Below are positions 16,236 to 24,826 of a stretch of DNA of 64,000 nucleotides, one piece after another. How positions within the stretch are numbered: position 1 is the stretch's first letter; every line of letters starts with the position of its first letter. Made by a program: the position numbers and the translations under genes. The stretch is from Ruminococcus bromii (GTDB lineage Bacteria > Bacillota > Clostridia > Oscillospirales > Acutalibacteraceae): NCBI RefSeq assembly GCF_002834235.1, contig NZ_NNBY01000042.1, positions 47,801 to 111,800 of the forward strand. Direction: 5' to 3'. The notes under the pieces were generated by a model. It searched no databases and was not told the origin of the DNA. It saw only the letters and a program-made list of their open reading frames with translations.

Positions 16236-16979
16236 TTACATTGCAAGTCCGCCGTCAACTCTGATAACCTCGCCTGTTACATAAGCGGCATCGTCAGAGC
16301 AGAGGAAAGCTACTACATCTGCAACATCATCGGGAGTACCGATACGCTTTGCAGGAATCTGTGCTTTCATTGCGTCCTTTACCTTATCGGGAAGTACACT
16401 TGTCATATCTGTTGCAATGTAACCCGGAGCAACTGCATTAGCCGTAACGCCTCTGCCTGCAAGTTCCTTTGCAACCGACTTTGTAAGACCGATAATACCG
16501 GCCTTTGACGCAGAATAGTTAGCCTGACCTGCGTTGCCGGTAAGACCGACAATTGACGCTGTGCTGCAGATTCTGCCGTAACGCTTTTTCATAAAGTGCT
16601 TGTATGTATGCTTAATCATGTTGAATGTACCCTTGAGGTTTACATTGATTACAGCGTCAAAATCTTTTTCGTCCATATTTAAAACGAGCTTATCTCTTGT
16701 GATGCCTGCGTTGTTTACAAGAATTTCGATACTGCCGAACTCCTCGATGACCTGATCGACAACCTTCTTTGACTCTTCAAAGTTTGAAACATCACAGAAA
16801 TACTGCTCAACCTTTGTGCCGTACTGTGAAAGCTCTTCCTTAGCCTTAATGCCCTCGTTTTCGTCACCTACATAGAGAATTGCGATGTTAGCACCCTCTT
16901 TTGCAAGCTTTGTTGCGATTGCAAGACCGATACCTCTTGAGCCGCCTGTTACTACGGCTGTTTTATTTTCAAATCTCAT
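16236..16979 (-). CDS. fabG: 3-oxoacyl-ACP reductase
   Basis: 247-aa short-chain dehydrogenase that reduces 3-oxoacyl-ACP with NADPH. Cofactor motif VVTGGSRGIGLAIA at the N-terminus, NNAGITRD, catalytic Ser in ASIVGLTGN, and the YxxxK pair in ANYSASKAGIIGLTK (about residues 151-155). MRFENKTAVVTGG is chosen as the start because GGAGG lies just upstream; the frame extends 20 codons further into fabD. Confidence 0.96.
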   Translation of the reverse strand: MRFENKTAVVTGGSRGIGLAIATKLAKEGANIAILYVGDENEGIKAKEELSQYGTKVEQYFCDVSNFEESKKVVDQVIEEFGSIEILVNNAGITRDKLVLNMDEKDFDAVINVNLKGTFNMIKHTYKHFMKKRYGRICSTASIVGLTGNAGQANYSASKAGIIGLTKSVAKELAGRGVTANAVAPGYIATDMTSVLPDKVKDAMKAQIPAKRIGTPDDVADVVAFLCSDDAAYVTGEVIRVDGGLAM

Positions 16980-17001
16980 TATATTATACCTCCGAACAGT
17001 A

Positions 17002-17904
17002 TCAAAGTTCAAGTGCGTCAATATCAGCCGCAGTTTCAACCTTGAATGCCTTTACATCTCCGTTGATTCTCTTTACAAGACCTGTGAGAGTTTTGCCCAC
17101 ACCAACCTCAATAAAGGTGTCAACGCCGTCATTAATCATATTTTCAACAATAGTCTGCCATTTTACGGGATTCTCAACCTGTGCCTTTACAAGCGTTTTG
17201 AAATCGCCCGAATACGGCTGAGCCGTGTAATCGGAATAAATCTGAACCTTTGGCTGAGCAAAGTCAACATTTTCCATATACCTTCCGAGTCCCTCTGCGG
17301 CATCAGCCATAAAGGGAGAATGGAACGCACCGCTTACTGCAAGAAGTTTTGCCCTTCCGCCCTCTGCTTTAACTGCCTCGCAGAAAGCGTCGGCATTTTC
17401 ACTTGTTGTTGCAACAACAGTCTGAGCCGGTGAGTTGTAGTTTACGGGATATGTTTTGTCAAACCTTGAGCAGATTTCTTCAACCTTTTCGGGAGTAAGC
17501 TTTAACACGGCAGCCATTGCACCGGGATTTTCCGTTGCGGCTTTGTCCATAAGCTCGCCTCTTTTGCAAACGAGTCTGAAAGCCTCTTCATCGGAAAGGA
17601 TTCCCGAAAAAGCAAGTGCAGAAATCTCACCGAGTGAAAAGCCTGCTACGCAATCGGGAGTGATACCCTTTTCAACAAGAGCTCTTGCGGCCGCAAGGTC
17701 GGCAGTAAAAATACACGGCTGTGTATTTACTGTCTTTGAAAGCTCCTCCATTGTACCCTCAAAGCACTGCTTTGAAGTGTTTTCTCTTATAGAATCAGCC
17801 ATTTCGTAAACAGCCTTTGCGGCAGGCGAATTATCGTAAAGATCCTTGCCCATACCGCTGTACTGTGCGCCCTGACCTGAAAAAATAAATGCTATTTTAC
17901 CCAT
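17002..17904 (-). CDS. fabD: Malonyl-CoA:ACP transacylase
   Basis: Loads malonate onto acyl carrier protein. 300 aa with KIAFIFSGQGAQYSGMG at the N-terminus, the nucleophile elbow GFSLGEISAL (Ser about residue 93), SGAFHSPFM with the catalytic His, and IEVGVGKTLTGLVKR. The start overlaps the end of fabK by 13 bases, which indicates coupled translation. Confidence 0.96.
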   Translation of the reverse strand: MGKIAFIFSGQGAQYSGMGKDLYDNSPAAKAVYEMADSIRENTSKQCFEGTMEELSKTVNTQPCIFTADLAAARALVEKGITPDCVAGFSLGEISALAFSGILSDEEAFRLVCKRGELMDKAATENPGAMAAVLKLTPEKVEEICSRFDKTYPVNYNSPAQTVVATTSENADAFCEAVKAEGGRAKLLAVSGAFHSPFMADAAEGLGRYMENVDFAQPKVQIYSDYTAQPYSGDFKTLVKAQVENPVKWQTIVENMINDGVDTFIEVGVGKTLTGLVKRINGDVKAFKVETAADIDALEL

Positions 17905-18842
17905 TTTGTTGCTCCGTTCAATACTTCTTCTGCCTGTGAGAACATCTCTTCAATCATTTCTCTTGCCGGCTGTTCCTTTTTAACCATACTTGCAACCTGT
18001 CCTGCAAGAACGGTACCCTGAGAAACATCGCCCTCTCTCACGGCTCTTCTGAGTCTGCCGAGTCCCATATTTTCAAGCTCCTCATCGGAAACATTAGCCG
18101 AATCGTACTCAGCCTTTGTATATTCACGGGTAAACGAGTTACGGATTGAACGAACAGGATGACCGAGTCTTTTACCTGTTACAACCGTGTCAATATCTCT
18201 TGCTTTGAGAATTTTGTTCTTATATTCCTGAGAGATAGTACATTCCTTTGCAACGAGAAATCTTGTGCCGACCTGAACGCCCTGAGCGCCGAGCATAAAT
18301 GCTGCGGCAATCTGTCTGCCGTCTGCAATACCGCCTGCGGCAATTACAGGTATATTTACTGCATCAACAACCTGAGGAACAAGAGCCATTGTTGTGAGAT
18401 CACCGACATGACCGCCTGACTCGCCGCCCTCTGCGATAACGGCAAAAGCACCGTCTTTTTCCATTTTCCTTGCAAGTGCAACGCTCGGAACAACAGGAAT
18501 AACCTTGATGCCTGCCTCAAGCCACTTTGCCATGTACTTGCCGGGGTTACCTGCACCTGTTGTGATGACCTTGATGCCCTCTTCAACTACAACATCGCTT
18601 ACTTCCTCTGCAAACGGACTCATAAGCATGATGTTTACGCCGAAAATTTTATCGGTCATTGTTTTGCACTTTCTGATTTCCTCACGGAGCTGTTCGCCGT
18701 TGGAATTCATAGCTGCAATAATGCCGAGACCGCCTGCGTTTGAAACACCTGCGGCAAGCGATGCATCAGCCACCCAAGCCATGCCTCCCTGAAAAATAGG
18801 AAACTCAAGACCGAGCGACTGGTCAATGACAGTAGAAATCAT
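17892..18842 (-). CDS. fabK: Enoyl-ACP reductase FabK (FMN-dependent)
   Basis: 316-aa FMN enzyme that does the last reduction of the cycle; the usual enoyl reductase of many Clostridia and streptococci, replacing FabI. N-terminal FPIFQGGMAWVADASLAAGVSN (cut: FQGGMAWVAD), FGVNIMLMSP, GGESGGHVG with the substrate-binding His, PVIAAGGIADGRQIAAA, and GAQGVQVGTRF (FMN phosphate site). First gene of the operon; AAAGGAG lies upstream. No fabH, acpP or fabT-like regulator is in the window. Confidence 0.95.
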   Translation of the reverse strand: MISTVIDQSLGLEFPIFQGGMAWVADASLAAGVSNAGGLGIIAAMNSNGEQLREEIRKCKTMTDKIFGVNIMLMSPFAEEVSDVVVEEGIKVITTGAGNPGKYMAKWLEAGIKVIPVVPSVALARKMEKDGAFAVIAEGGESGGHVGDLTTMALVPQVVDAVNIPVIAAGGIADGRQIAAAFMLGAQGVQVGTRFLVAKECTISQEYKNKILKARDIDTVVTGKRLGHPVRSIRNSFTREYTKAEYDSANVSDEELENMGLGRLRRAVREGDVSQGTVLAGQVASMVKKEQPAREMIEEMFSQAEEVLNGATKWVK

Positions 18843-18969
18843 ATGTAATATCTCCTTTTCTGCATTTTTACTTGATTTTCAGAAACAGAAAGTTTGCAAG
18901 ATTTCATTATTTTGAAAAATTTACGGCAAATTCTGCACCTGATTCCATACTTTATGGCATATCAGTTTG

Positions 18970-18998
18970 ATTTTACTCCAAAAGCACAGAAAAGTCAA
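18970..18998 (-). promoter_or_regulatory. Promoter of the fab-acc operon
   Basis: TTGACT (18993-18998), 17 bases, TAAAAT (18970-18975) on the minus strand. The -35 lies inside one unit of the 22-bp tandem repeat at 18980-19023. The leader to fabK is about 120 bases. I found no FapR- or FabT-type operator that I could name. Confidence 0.65.
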
Positions 18999-19023
18999 TA
19001 TAAAAGCACAGAAAAGTCAATAT
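18980..19023. repeat. Perfect 22-bp tandem repeat (two units) at the fab promoter
   Basis: The unit AAAAGCACAGAAAAGTCAAT plus AT occurs twice without a mismatch, at 18980-19001 and 19002-19023. On the minus strand each unit carries TTGACT, and the downstream one serves as the -35. It could be a duplicated regulator site. Confidence 0.85.
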
Positions 19024-19052
19024 ATATGAAGAATTATCTTACCATTAAGCCT

Positions 19053-19382
19053 TTAACTGCAATAGTCCTCAAGAGCCCTCATAAGGTTTTCTTTTCCCTT
19101 TATTTCAATTCCTTTTTCAAGGTAAAGTGCGTCGCCTTTCGGAAGATTTGATACTCTGCAGTCGGTTGTCAGATACGCTTTGTCCTCGCCTTTTTTGTAC
19201 ACTACAATATACCCTTTTTCGGCTTTTATGATGTAGTCGCCTTCCGTTGTACCGTTATTCTGCGACGACGAATAATTGCTTGTTGCAGAGGTGTTTTCCG
19301 CAGAATTCACGGGAGCAAAAAGCGAGCTTATCATCATACACGCAATTAGAATCACACCTGTTAATCCAACTATTTTTTTCAT
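19053..19382 (-). CDS. BofC C-terminal-domain-like secreted/anchored protein
   Basis: 109 aa. N-terminal signal or anchor helix (KKIVGLTGVILIACMMISSLF, trimmed), a Ser/Asn/Thr-rich linker (about 28-48), then a small domain with DYIIKAEKGYIVVYKKGED, TTDCRVSNLPKGDALYLEKG and a final LMRALEDYCS. The end part resembles the C-terminal domain of BofC (bypass of forespore C) seen in spore-forming Clostridia; this is recognition by pattern, not proof. It may link to sporulation. It has no clear operon partner; the fab promoter starts right after its stop. Confidence 0.65.
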   Translation of the reverse strand: MKKIVGLTGVILIACMMISSLFAPVNSAENTSATSNYSSSQNNGTTEGDYIIKAEKGYIVVYKKGEDKAYLTTDCRVSNLPKGDALYLEKGIEIKGKENLMRALEDYCS

Positions 19383-19706
19383 AATACAGCACTCTTTCCG
19401 TCAGTTTTTACTTTTATTTTTTCCCGAACCAACGGTTATATTCATCATTTTTATAAAATTCCAACCAAAAGACCGCCTTAATTCTGCATATTTTTTAAGA
19501 GAAATTTGCATTAATATATTTATTTTTTTCTTTTCAGGTGATATAATAATCAAATGAGTATTCCTGCTTGTAATTTTGAGTATATATGTTATTATATAAT
19601 TTATGTATTACAGCCGGCGCACTGCGTTTGTGCAAATCACTCAGACAAATTACAAACCGACGGTTGTTCGTTTAACCGTAAATTGTGAATTGATAAAGGA
19701 GATAAT
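19383..19706. other. Intergenic region between BofC-like gene and PBP gene
   Basis: About 320 AT-rich bases between divergent genes. A TATAAT at 19595-19600 could be the -10 for the PBP gene, but no -35 sits at a proper distance. I see no other gene, repeat or structured RNA. Confidence 0.5.
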
Positions 19707-22160
19707 ATGCGAAACAAGCGTGAAACTGACATCAGTCAGTATAAGAAGGATATTCAGCAAAATGAATTATCCGAAAAAGCTGACGGAGGTGTAAAAAGAT
19801 TTTTCAGGGGTTTTGGCAAGTTCCTGATTACCGTTTGTTCGGTATGCCTGGTTGCTCTGCTTATTACGGGCATTTCACTTGCTGTCTACATTTTCACCAT
19901 TGCGTCCGAGCCTACGGGCATCGACCTCAAGGCAAAGTCTATGAACCAGACAAGCCGAATATATATTCAGAATGAGGATACAAAGGAATTTAAAGAGTAT
20001 CAGAAACTATACGATACCGAGAACAGAATCTGGGTTGACAATCAGGATATTCCTCAGGCAATGAAAGATGCGGTTGTCGCAATTGAGGACAAGCGTTTCT
20101 TTGACCACAACGGTGTTGACTGGGGCAGAACACTTTCCGCCGTTGCAAATCTTGCAACCGGTTCGGACTCATACGGCGGTTCAACAATCACCCAACAGCT
20201 TATTAAGAATATTACAGATGACAACGAGGTTTCAATTACAAGAAAGCTTCGTGAAATCACAAAGGCACTAAAGCTTGAGCAGGAATATACAAAGGATCAG
20301 ATTCTTGAAGCCTATCTCAATGTTGTAAACTTCGGCAATAACTGTCAGGGTGTTGAATCTGCGGCTCAGCTTTACTTTGGCAAAAGCATAAAGGACTGTT
20401 CAATTGCAGAATGTGCGGCAATTGCGGGAATTACACAAAACCCGTCAAGATGGAATCCGCTTGTTTTCCCCGAAAACAACAAGGAGCGCCGTGAAATCGT
20501 TCTCAATGAAATGTATGATCAGAAAAAAATTACCAAAGACGAATTTGATGCGGCTATGAAAGAAAGTGCCACAATGAAATTTGTCGGCTGGCAGGCGTCC
20601 GATGACGATAACGACGATGACGAGGCAGATGTTCAGAACTGGTATATTGATCAGGTCTTTCGTGATCTTCAAAAGGACATTGCAGAATATTACAACATAA
20701 GCGAATCTGCGGCATCTTCAAAGCTTTACACAGAGGGACTTAAAATCTACTGTGCAATGGATGAAAATGCTCAGACCTACCTTGAAAATGCGGCACTCAA
20801 TATTGATAAATCAAATGATTCCGACCTTCAGATTGCGTCAACAATTATGGGATATGACGGCAGAGTAATCGCAACAGTCGGTTCTTCAACAAAAAAAGAG
20901 GGCGCTCTCAGCTGGGACAGATCCTACAACTCCGTACTTCAGCCGGGTTCTTCAATCAAGCCTGTTGTTGTTTACCCTTATGCAATCGAATCAAAGAAGC
21001 TTTATTTCTCATCAATGGTTCTCGATGAACCGCTTGACAACTATCGTACAAATGAAAGCGGTCAGCTTGTTTCGGGTCCTAACAACGCATACGGCTACTA
21101 CAACGGCAATATGAGTCTTCCCGATGCAATCGAGTGGTCATCAAACGCAACAGCCGCTCAGACCATGGAGCTTATCGGCGGTCCGAGCGTTGCATATCAG
21201 CAGGTTGTTACAAAAATGGGATTCCAGAATCTTACGGAACAGGATGCACAGAATACGGGTGCTCTTTCAATCGGCGGTATGAACGGCGGTGTTACAGTAA
21301 GAGAAATGGCGGCTGCTTACACATATCTCGGCAACGGCGGTCTTTACTACGAACCGTACACATACTACTATGTAACCGACTCAGAGGACAACATAATCAT
21401 TGATAACCGTGACGCAGTTCCGAAACAGGCTTATTCAGCCGAAACAGCAGGAATCATGAACAGACTGCTTCACTACAATGTTACAAACAGTGCTCACACA
21501 AACGCACATTACGCTCAGATTTCAGGCTGGGACATTATCGGCAAAACAGGTACAACCGATGACGATAAGGATTCATGGTTCTGCGGATGTTCACCATATG
21601 CCGTAATGGCTACATGGTGCGGTTTTGATAAGCCTAAAACCATTTCCTACAGCGGAAGAACAACGGCAACAAAATTCTTTGCAAATGTTATGGGCAAGTA
21701 CCTTAAAGGCAAAGAAAACAAGGAATATAAGATATCCGATAACCTGATTGAGGCAACATATAATCCTACAACGGGACTTATTGTTTCAACAGATAATATT
21801 TCGGGACGGTATGTGGGCTACTACACCGAGGACAATATGCCGAGTTCGGGAGGTTCATATTACAGCGGTAACTATGAATACGGCTCAGATGTTTCAGACT
21901 CCTCAAGCTACTACAATCCCAATTACGGCGGTGACAACAGCGGTAGCAATTACGGCGGCGACACAAGCAACAGCGGAGGAGATAATTCAGGCGGCGACAC
22001 CTCCGGCGGAGGAGATAATTCAGGCGGAGAACCTTCAGGCGGAGGAGATAATTCAGGCGGAGAACCTTCCGGCGGAGGGGAATCCTCAGGCGGAGGCGAA
22101 AGCTCCGGAGGCGGTGAATCGTCTGGCGGCGGTGAGGAAGCTCCCCCTGCCGCAGAATAA
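19707..22160 (+). CDS. Class A penicillin-binding protein (PBP1A type)
   Basis: Bifunctional peptidoglycan glycosyltransferase and transpeptidase, 817 aa, anchored in the membrane. Cytoplasmic N-terminus of about 40 residues, one transmembrane helix (FLITVCSVCLVALLITGIS, about 43-65), GT51 domain with catalytic Glu in AIEDKRFFDHNG and GGSTITQQLIKN (about 125-300), then transpeptidase motifs SSIK in PGSSIKPVVV, SSN in EWSSNATA and KTG in GKTGTTDD. The last 70 residues or so are a Gly/Ser/Glu/Asp repeat tail. AAAGGAG precedes the ATG. hom follows after 45 bases. Confidence 0.94.
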   Translation: MRNKRETDISQYKKDIQQNELSEKADGGVKRFFRGFGKFLITVCSVCLVALLITGISLAVYIFTIASEPTGIDLKAKSMNQTSRIYIQNEDTKEFKEYQKLYDTENRIWVDNQDIPQAMKDAVVAIEDKRFFDHNGVDWGRTLSAVANLATGSDSYGGSTITQQLIKNITDDNEVSITRKLREITKALKLEQEYTKDQILEAYLNVVNFGNNCQGVESAAQLYFGKSIKDCSIAECAAIAGITQNPSRWNPLVFPENNKERREIVLNEMYDQKKITKDEFDAAMKESATMKFVGWQASDDDNDDDEADVQNWYIDQVFRDLQKDIAEYYNISESAASSKLYTEGLKIYCAMDENAQTYLENAALNIDKSNDSDLQIASTIMGYDGRVIATVGSSTKKEGALSWDRSYNSVLQPGSSIKPVVVYPYAIESKKLYFSSMVLDEPLDNYRTNESGQLVSGPNNAYGYYNGNMSLPDAIEWSSNATAAQTMELIGGPSVAYQQVVTKMGFQNLTEQDAQNTGALSIGGMNGGVTVREMAAAYTYLGNGGLYYEPYTYYYVTDSEDNIIIDNRDAVPKQAYSAETAGIMNRLLHYNVTNSAHTNAHYAQISGWDIIGKTGTTDDDKDSWFCGCSPYAVMATWCGFDKPKTISYSGRTTATKFFANVMGKYLKGKENKEYKISDNLIEATYNPTTGLIVSTDNISGRYVGYYTEDNMPSSGGSYYSGNYEYGSDVSDSSSYYNPNYGGDNSGSNYGGDTSNSGGDNSGGDTSGGGDNSGGEPSGGGDNSGGEPSGGGESSGGGESSGGGESSGGGEEAPPAAE
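21930..22139 (+). repeat. Gly/Ser-rich coding minisatellite in the PBP tail
   Basis: In-frame repeats code for an extracellular tail. Two 33-bp units encode GGDNSGGEPSG, followed by five 15-bp SGGGE-type units (last one partial); earlier, more diverged units give GGDNSG. Such arrays change length easily by slippage. Confidence 0.85.
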
Positions 22161-22205
22161 AATAACAGGTTAAAACCAAAAACTCGAAAGGAAAGGTTTT
22201 TAGAT

Positions 22206-23441
22206 ATGGTTTCAATAGCAATTATGGGTCACGGTGTTGTAGGTTCGGGCGTTGCCGAAATCTTTACAACACACAAACAGAAGCTTTATGCAAGCATCGG
22301 TGAAGAGGTTTATGTCAAGAAGATTCTTGACCTTCGTGAATTTCCAGACAGCCCGCTTGCAGACAGATTCACAAAAAACTTTGAAGATATCATCAACGAC
22401 CTCGAAATAAGAGTTGTTGTTGAAGTTATGGGCGGTCTTAATCCTGCTTATGACTTTGTAAAGAGATGTCTTAAAGCAGGCAAGAGTGTTGTTACTTCAA
22501 ACAAGGAGCTTGTTGCCGCTCACGGTGCAGAACTCCTTGAAATTTCAAAGGAAACAAACACAAACTTCCTCTTTGAAGCATCGGTAGGCGGCGGTATTCC
22601 GATTATCCGCCCGATGAGCCAGTGTCTTGTTGCAAACAATGTTGACGAGATTGCCGGTATTCTTAACGGTACAACAAACTTTATCCTTACAAAGATGATT
22701 GAAGACGGTATGCAGTTTGACGATGCGCTCAAGCTTGCTCAGGAGCTTGGCTTTGCCGAGAGAAATCCTGCCGCTGATATCGAAGGTCACGATGCTTGCC
22801 GTAAGATTTGTATTCTTGCATCTCTTGCATACGGAAAGCATGTTTATCCCGACTCTGTACATACAGAGGGCATTACAAAAATTACACTTGAAGATGTAAG
22901 ATACGCTGAGGCTTTCCATTGCGTAATTAAACTTATCGGCAGTGTTAAGCGTCTTGCGGACGGCAAGATTGACATTATCGTTGCTCCTATGCTCGTTCCG
23001 AACAAGAGCCAGCTTGCTAACATTGACTATGAGTTCAACGGCATTATGGTAAGAGGCGACTGCACAGGCGATGTAGTATTCTACGGCAAGGGTGCAGGCA
23101 AGCTTCCTACAGCAAGCGCAGTTGTAGCCGATGTAATCGACTGCTGTAAGCACCTCAAGACAAGAAAGTTCCTTTACTGGGCAGACGGCAACGGCAAAAA
23201 CATTCTTCCTTGGGAGGAGTCAAGCCGTGCCATGTATGTTCGTGCAAACGGCAGTAATGTTGCAGAAAAGGCAGAAAAATTATTCGGTGAGGTAACAGTA
23301 ATCAATAAGGCTGACGCACCTGCCGACGAAAAAGCATTTGTTGTCAAGGCTATGCCGTACAACGAATTTGCCGAGAAGATTGCTCAGCTTGAGGCTGACG
23401 GTGTTTCGGTACTTTCAAGTATCCGTGTGGCTGATTTATAA
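22206..23441 (+). CDS. hom: Homoserine dehydrogenase
   Basis: NAD(P)H-dependent reduction of aspartate semialdehyde to homoserine, for threonine and methionine. 411 aa. N-terminal Rossmann motif IMGHGVVGSGVAEIF, VVEVMGGLNPAYDFVK, VTSNKELVAAHG, catalytic region GGGIPIIRPMSQCL, GILNGTTNFILTKM and ERNPAADIEGHDACRKI. The C-terminal 85 residues (MYVRANGSNVAEKA onward) are placed like the ACT domain of longer homologues but match it poorly. AAGGAAAGG lies upstream. It precedes lysC by 24 bases. Confidence 0.95.
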   Translation: MVSIAIMGHGVVGSGVAEIFTTHKQKLYASIGEEVYVKKILDLREFPDSPLADRFTKNFEDIINDLEIRVVVEVMGGLNPAYDFVKRCLKAGKSVVTSNKELVAAHGAELLEISKETNTNFLFEASVGGGIPIIRPMSQCLVANNVDEIAGILNGTTNFILTKMIEDGMQFDDALKLAQELGFAERNPAADIEGHDACRKICILASLAYGKHVYPDSVHTEGITKITLEDVRYAEAFHCVIKLIGSVKRLADGKIDIIVAPMLVPNKSQLANIDYEFNGIMVRGDCTGDVVFYGKGAGKLPTASAVVADVIDCCKHLKTRKFLYWADGNGKNILPWEESSRAMYVRANGSNVAEKAEKLFGEVTVINKADAPADEKAFVVKAMPYNEFAEKIAQLEADGVSVLSSIRVADL

Positions 23442-23465
23442 TTTTACAGAGGGAGTATTAAGTAC

Positions 23466-24671
23466 ATGAGTTTGATAGTTCAGAAATTTGGCGGCAGCTC
23501 TGTTGCCAATGCCGAAAGAGTAATGAATGTTGCATCAATCGTAACAGACACTTACGCAAAGGGCAATGATGTTGTAGTTGTTGTATCCGCTCAGGGCGAC
23601 ACAACAGACGATCTCATTGAAAAGGCAAACGAAATCAATCCAAAGGCTTCAAAAAGAGAAAAGGATATGCTTCTTGCCGCAGGCGAACAGATTTCTATTT
23701 CACTTCTTGCAATGGCAATCGAAAAGCTCGGTTACCACGCTGTTTCTCTTCTTGGCTGGCAGGCAGGTTTCAATACCACTTCTGCTCACACAAGCGCAAG
23801 AATCAGAAAAGTTGAGCCTGACAGAATTAAGAAAGAGCTTGACAAAAAGAACATTGTAATCGTTGCAGGCTTCCAGGGCATTTCAAAATACGGCGATATT
23901 ACAACACTCGGCAGAGGCGGTTCAGACACAAGTGCCGTAGCTATTGCGGCTGCAATGCACGCTGATCTCTGTCAGATTTTCACCGATGTTGAGGGTGTTT
24001 ACACAGCTGATCCGAGAAAGGTTAAGAACGCTAAGAAACTTCAGGAAATCTCTTATGACGAAATGCTTGAGCTTGCTACACTCGGTGCTCAGGTTCTTAA
24101 CAACCGTTCGGTTGAAATGGCTAAAAAATATAATATCGAGCTTGAAGTGCTTTCAAGTATGACAAAGGCTTCGGGTACAATTGTAAAGGAGAAAACTAAA
24201 ATGGAAAAAATGTTAATCAGCGGTGTTGCTAAAGATACAGATGTTGCAAGAATTTCTGTTATGGGTGTTCCGAATATCCCCGGTCTTGCTTTTAAGATGT
24301 TCTCAAAGCTTTCTGCTAAAGATATCAATGTTGACATTATTCTTCAGTCAATCGGTCATGACGGCAAGAAGGACATCAGCTTTACAGTTGCCAAGAACAG
24401 AGGCGAAGAGGCTGTTGCTCTTATGAAAGAATACACAGAGAACCTCGGTGCAGAGGAAATTCTCTATGACGATAAGGTAGCTAAGATTTCAATCGTCGGT
24501 GCAGGTATGGAAAGCCACGCAGGCGTTGCTACAAAGATGTTTGAGGCTCTTTATGACGCTCAGGTCAACATCCAGATGATCAGCACAAGCGAAATCAAGG
24601 TTTCGGTTCTTATTGATTCAGCAGACGCTGACAAGGCCGTAAGCGCTATCCACAGCAAATTCTTTGATTAA
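23466..24671 (+). CDS. lysC: Aspartate kinase, lysine-pathway type, with two ACT domains
   Basis: Phosphorylates aspartate, the first step toward lysine, threonine, methionine and diaminopimelate. 401 aa. Kinase domain with VQKFGGSSVANAERV, VVSAQGDTTDDLI, TTLGRGGSDTSAVAIAAAM and FTDVEGVYTADPRKV (to about residue 240); two ACT domains follow (ARISVMGVPNIPGLA; AKISIVGAGMESHAGVA). The region around residue 246 carries a good internal ribosome-binding site and ATG (see the next entry). Same transcript as hom; a strong terminator follows. Confidence 0.96.
   Translation: MSLIVQKFGGSSVANAERVMNVASIVTDTYAKGNDVVVVVSAQGDTTDDLIEKANEINPKASKREKDMLLAAGEQISISLLAMAIEKLGYHAVSLLGWQAGFNTTSAHTSARIRKVEPDRIKKELDKKNIVIVAGFQGISKYGDITTLGRGGSDTSAVAIAAAMHADLCQIFTDVEGVYTADPRKVKNAKKLQEISYDEMLELATLGAQVLNNRSVEMAKKYNIELEVLSSMTKASGTIVKEKTKMEKMLISGVAKDTDVARISVMGVPNIPGLAFKMFSKLSAKDINVDIILQSIGHDGKKDISFTVAKNRGEEAVALMKEYTENLGAEEILYDDKVAKISIVGAGMESHAGVATKMFEALYDAQVNIQMISTSEIKVSVLIDSADADKAVSAIHSKFFD
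24201..24671 (+). CDS. Possible separately translated regulatory (beta) subunit of LysC
   Basis: In frame with lysC, an AAAGGAG site (24185-24191) lies nine bases before an ATG at 24201 (codon 246), which begins MEKMLISGVAKDTDVARI. This would give a 156-aa product made only of the two ACT domains. Bacillus subtilis aspartokinase II is known to make its small subunit from such an in-frame internal start at nearly the same codon; that it is used here is inference. Confidence 0.6.
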   Translation: MEKMLISGVAKDTDVARISVMGVPNIPGLAFKMFSKLSAKDINVDIILQSIGHDGKKDISFTVAKNRGEEAVALMKEYTENLGAEEILYDDKVAKISIVGAGMESHAGVATKMFEALYDAQVNIQMISTSEIKVSVLIDSADADKAVSAIHSKFFD

Positions 24672-24720
24672 TAGAAGAGCCGAGGTTCGCAGCCCTAAAA
24701 CTTTTTTATAACGCAAATGA

Positions 24721-24753
24721 AAATCCCTGTCCGTTATGGACAGGGATTTTTTT
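24721..24753. terminator. Terminator after lysC
   Basis: AAATCCCTGTCC pairs with GGACAGGGATTT, followed by a run of seven T on the plus strand. On the minus strand TTTTCATTT follows, so it may also serve the zinc-ribbon gene ending at 24827. Confidence 0.9.
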
Positions 24754-24826
24754 GTATCGGTAAAACTTTGTTTTTAACATTATAAAGCTCTCTGTACGAA
24801 TTTGGTACAGCGATTCACCGTTAAAT

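Noticed and set aside
21946..22140. CRISPR-like array from regular repeats
   Set aside because: The units are contiguous, in frame and code for Gly-rich peptide; no unique spacers.
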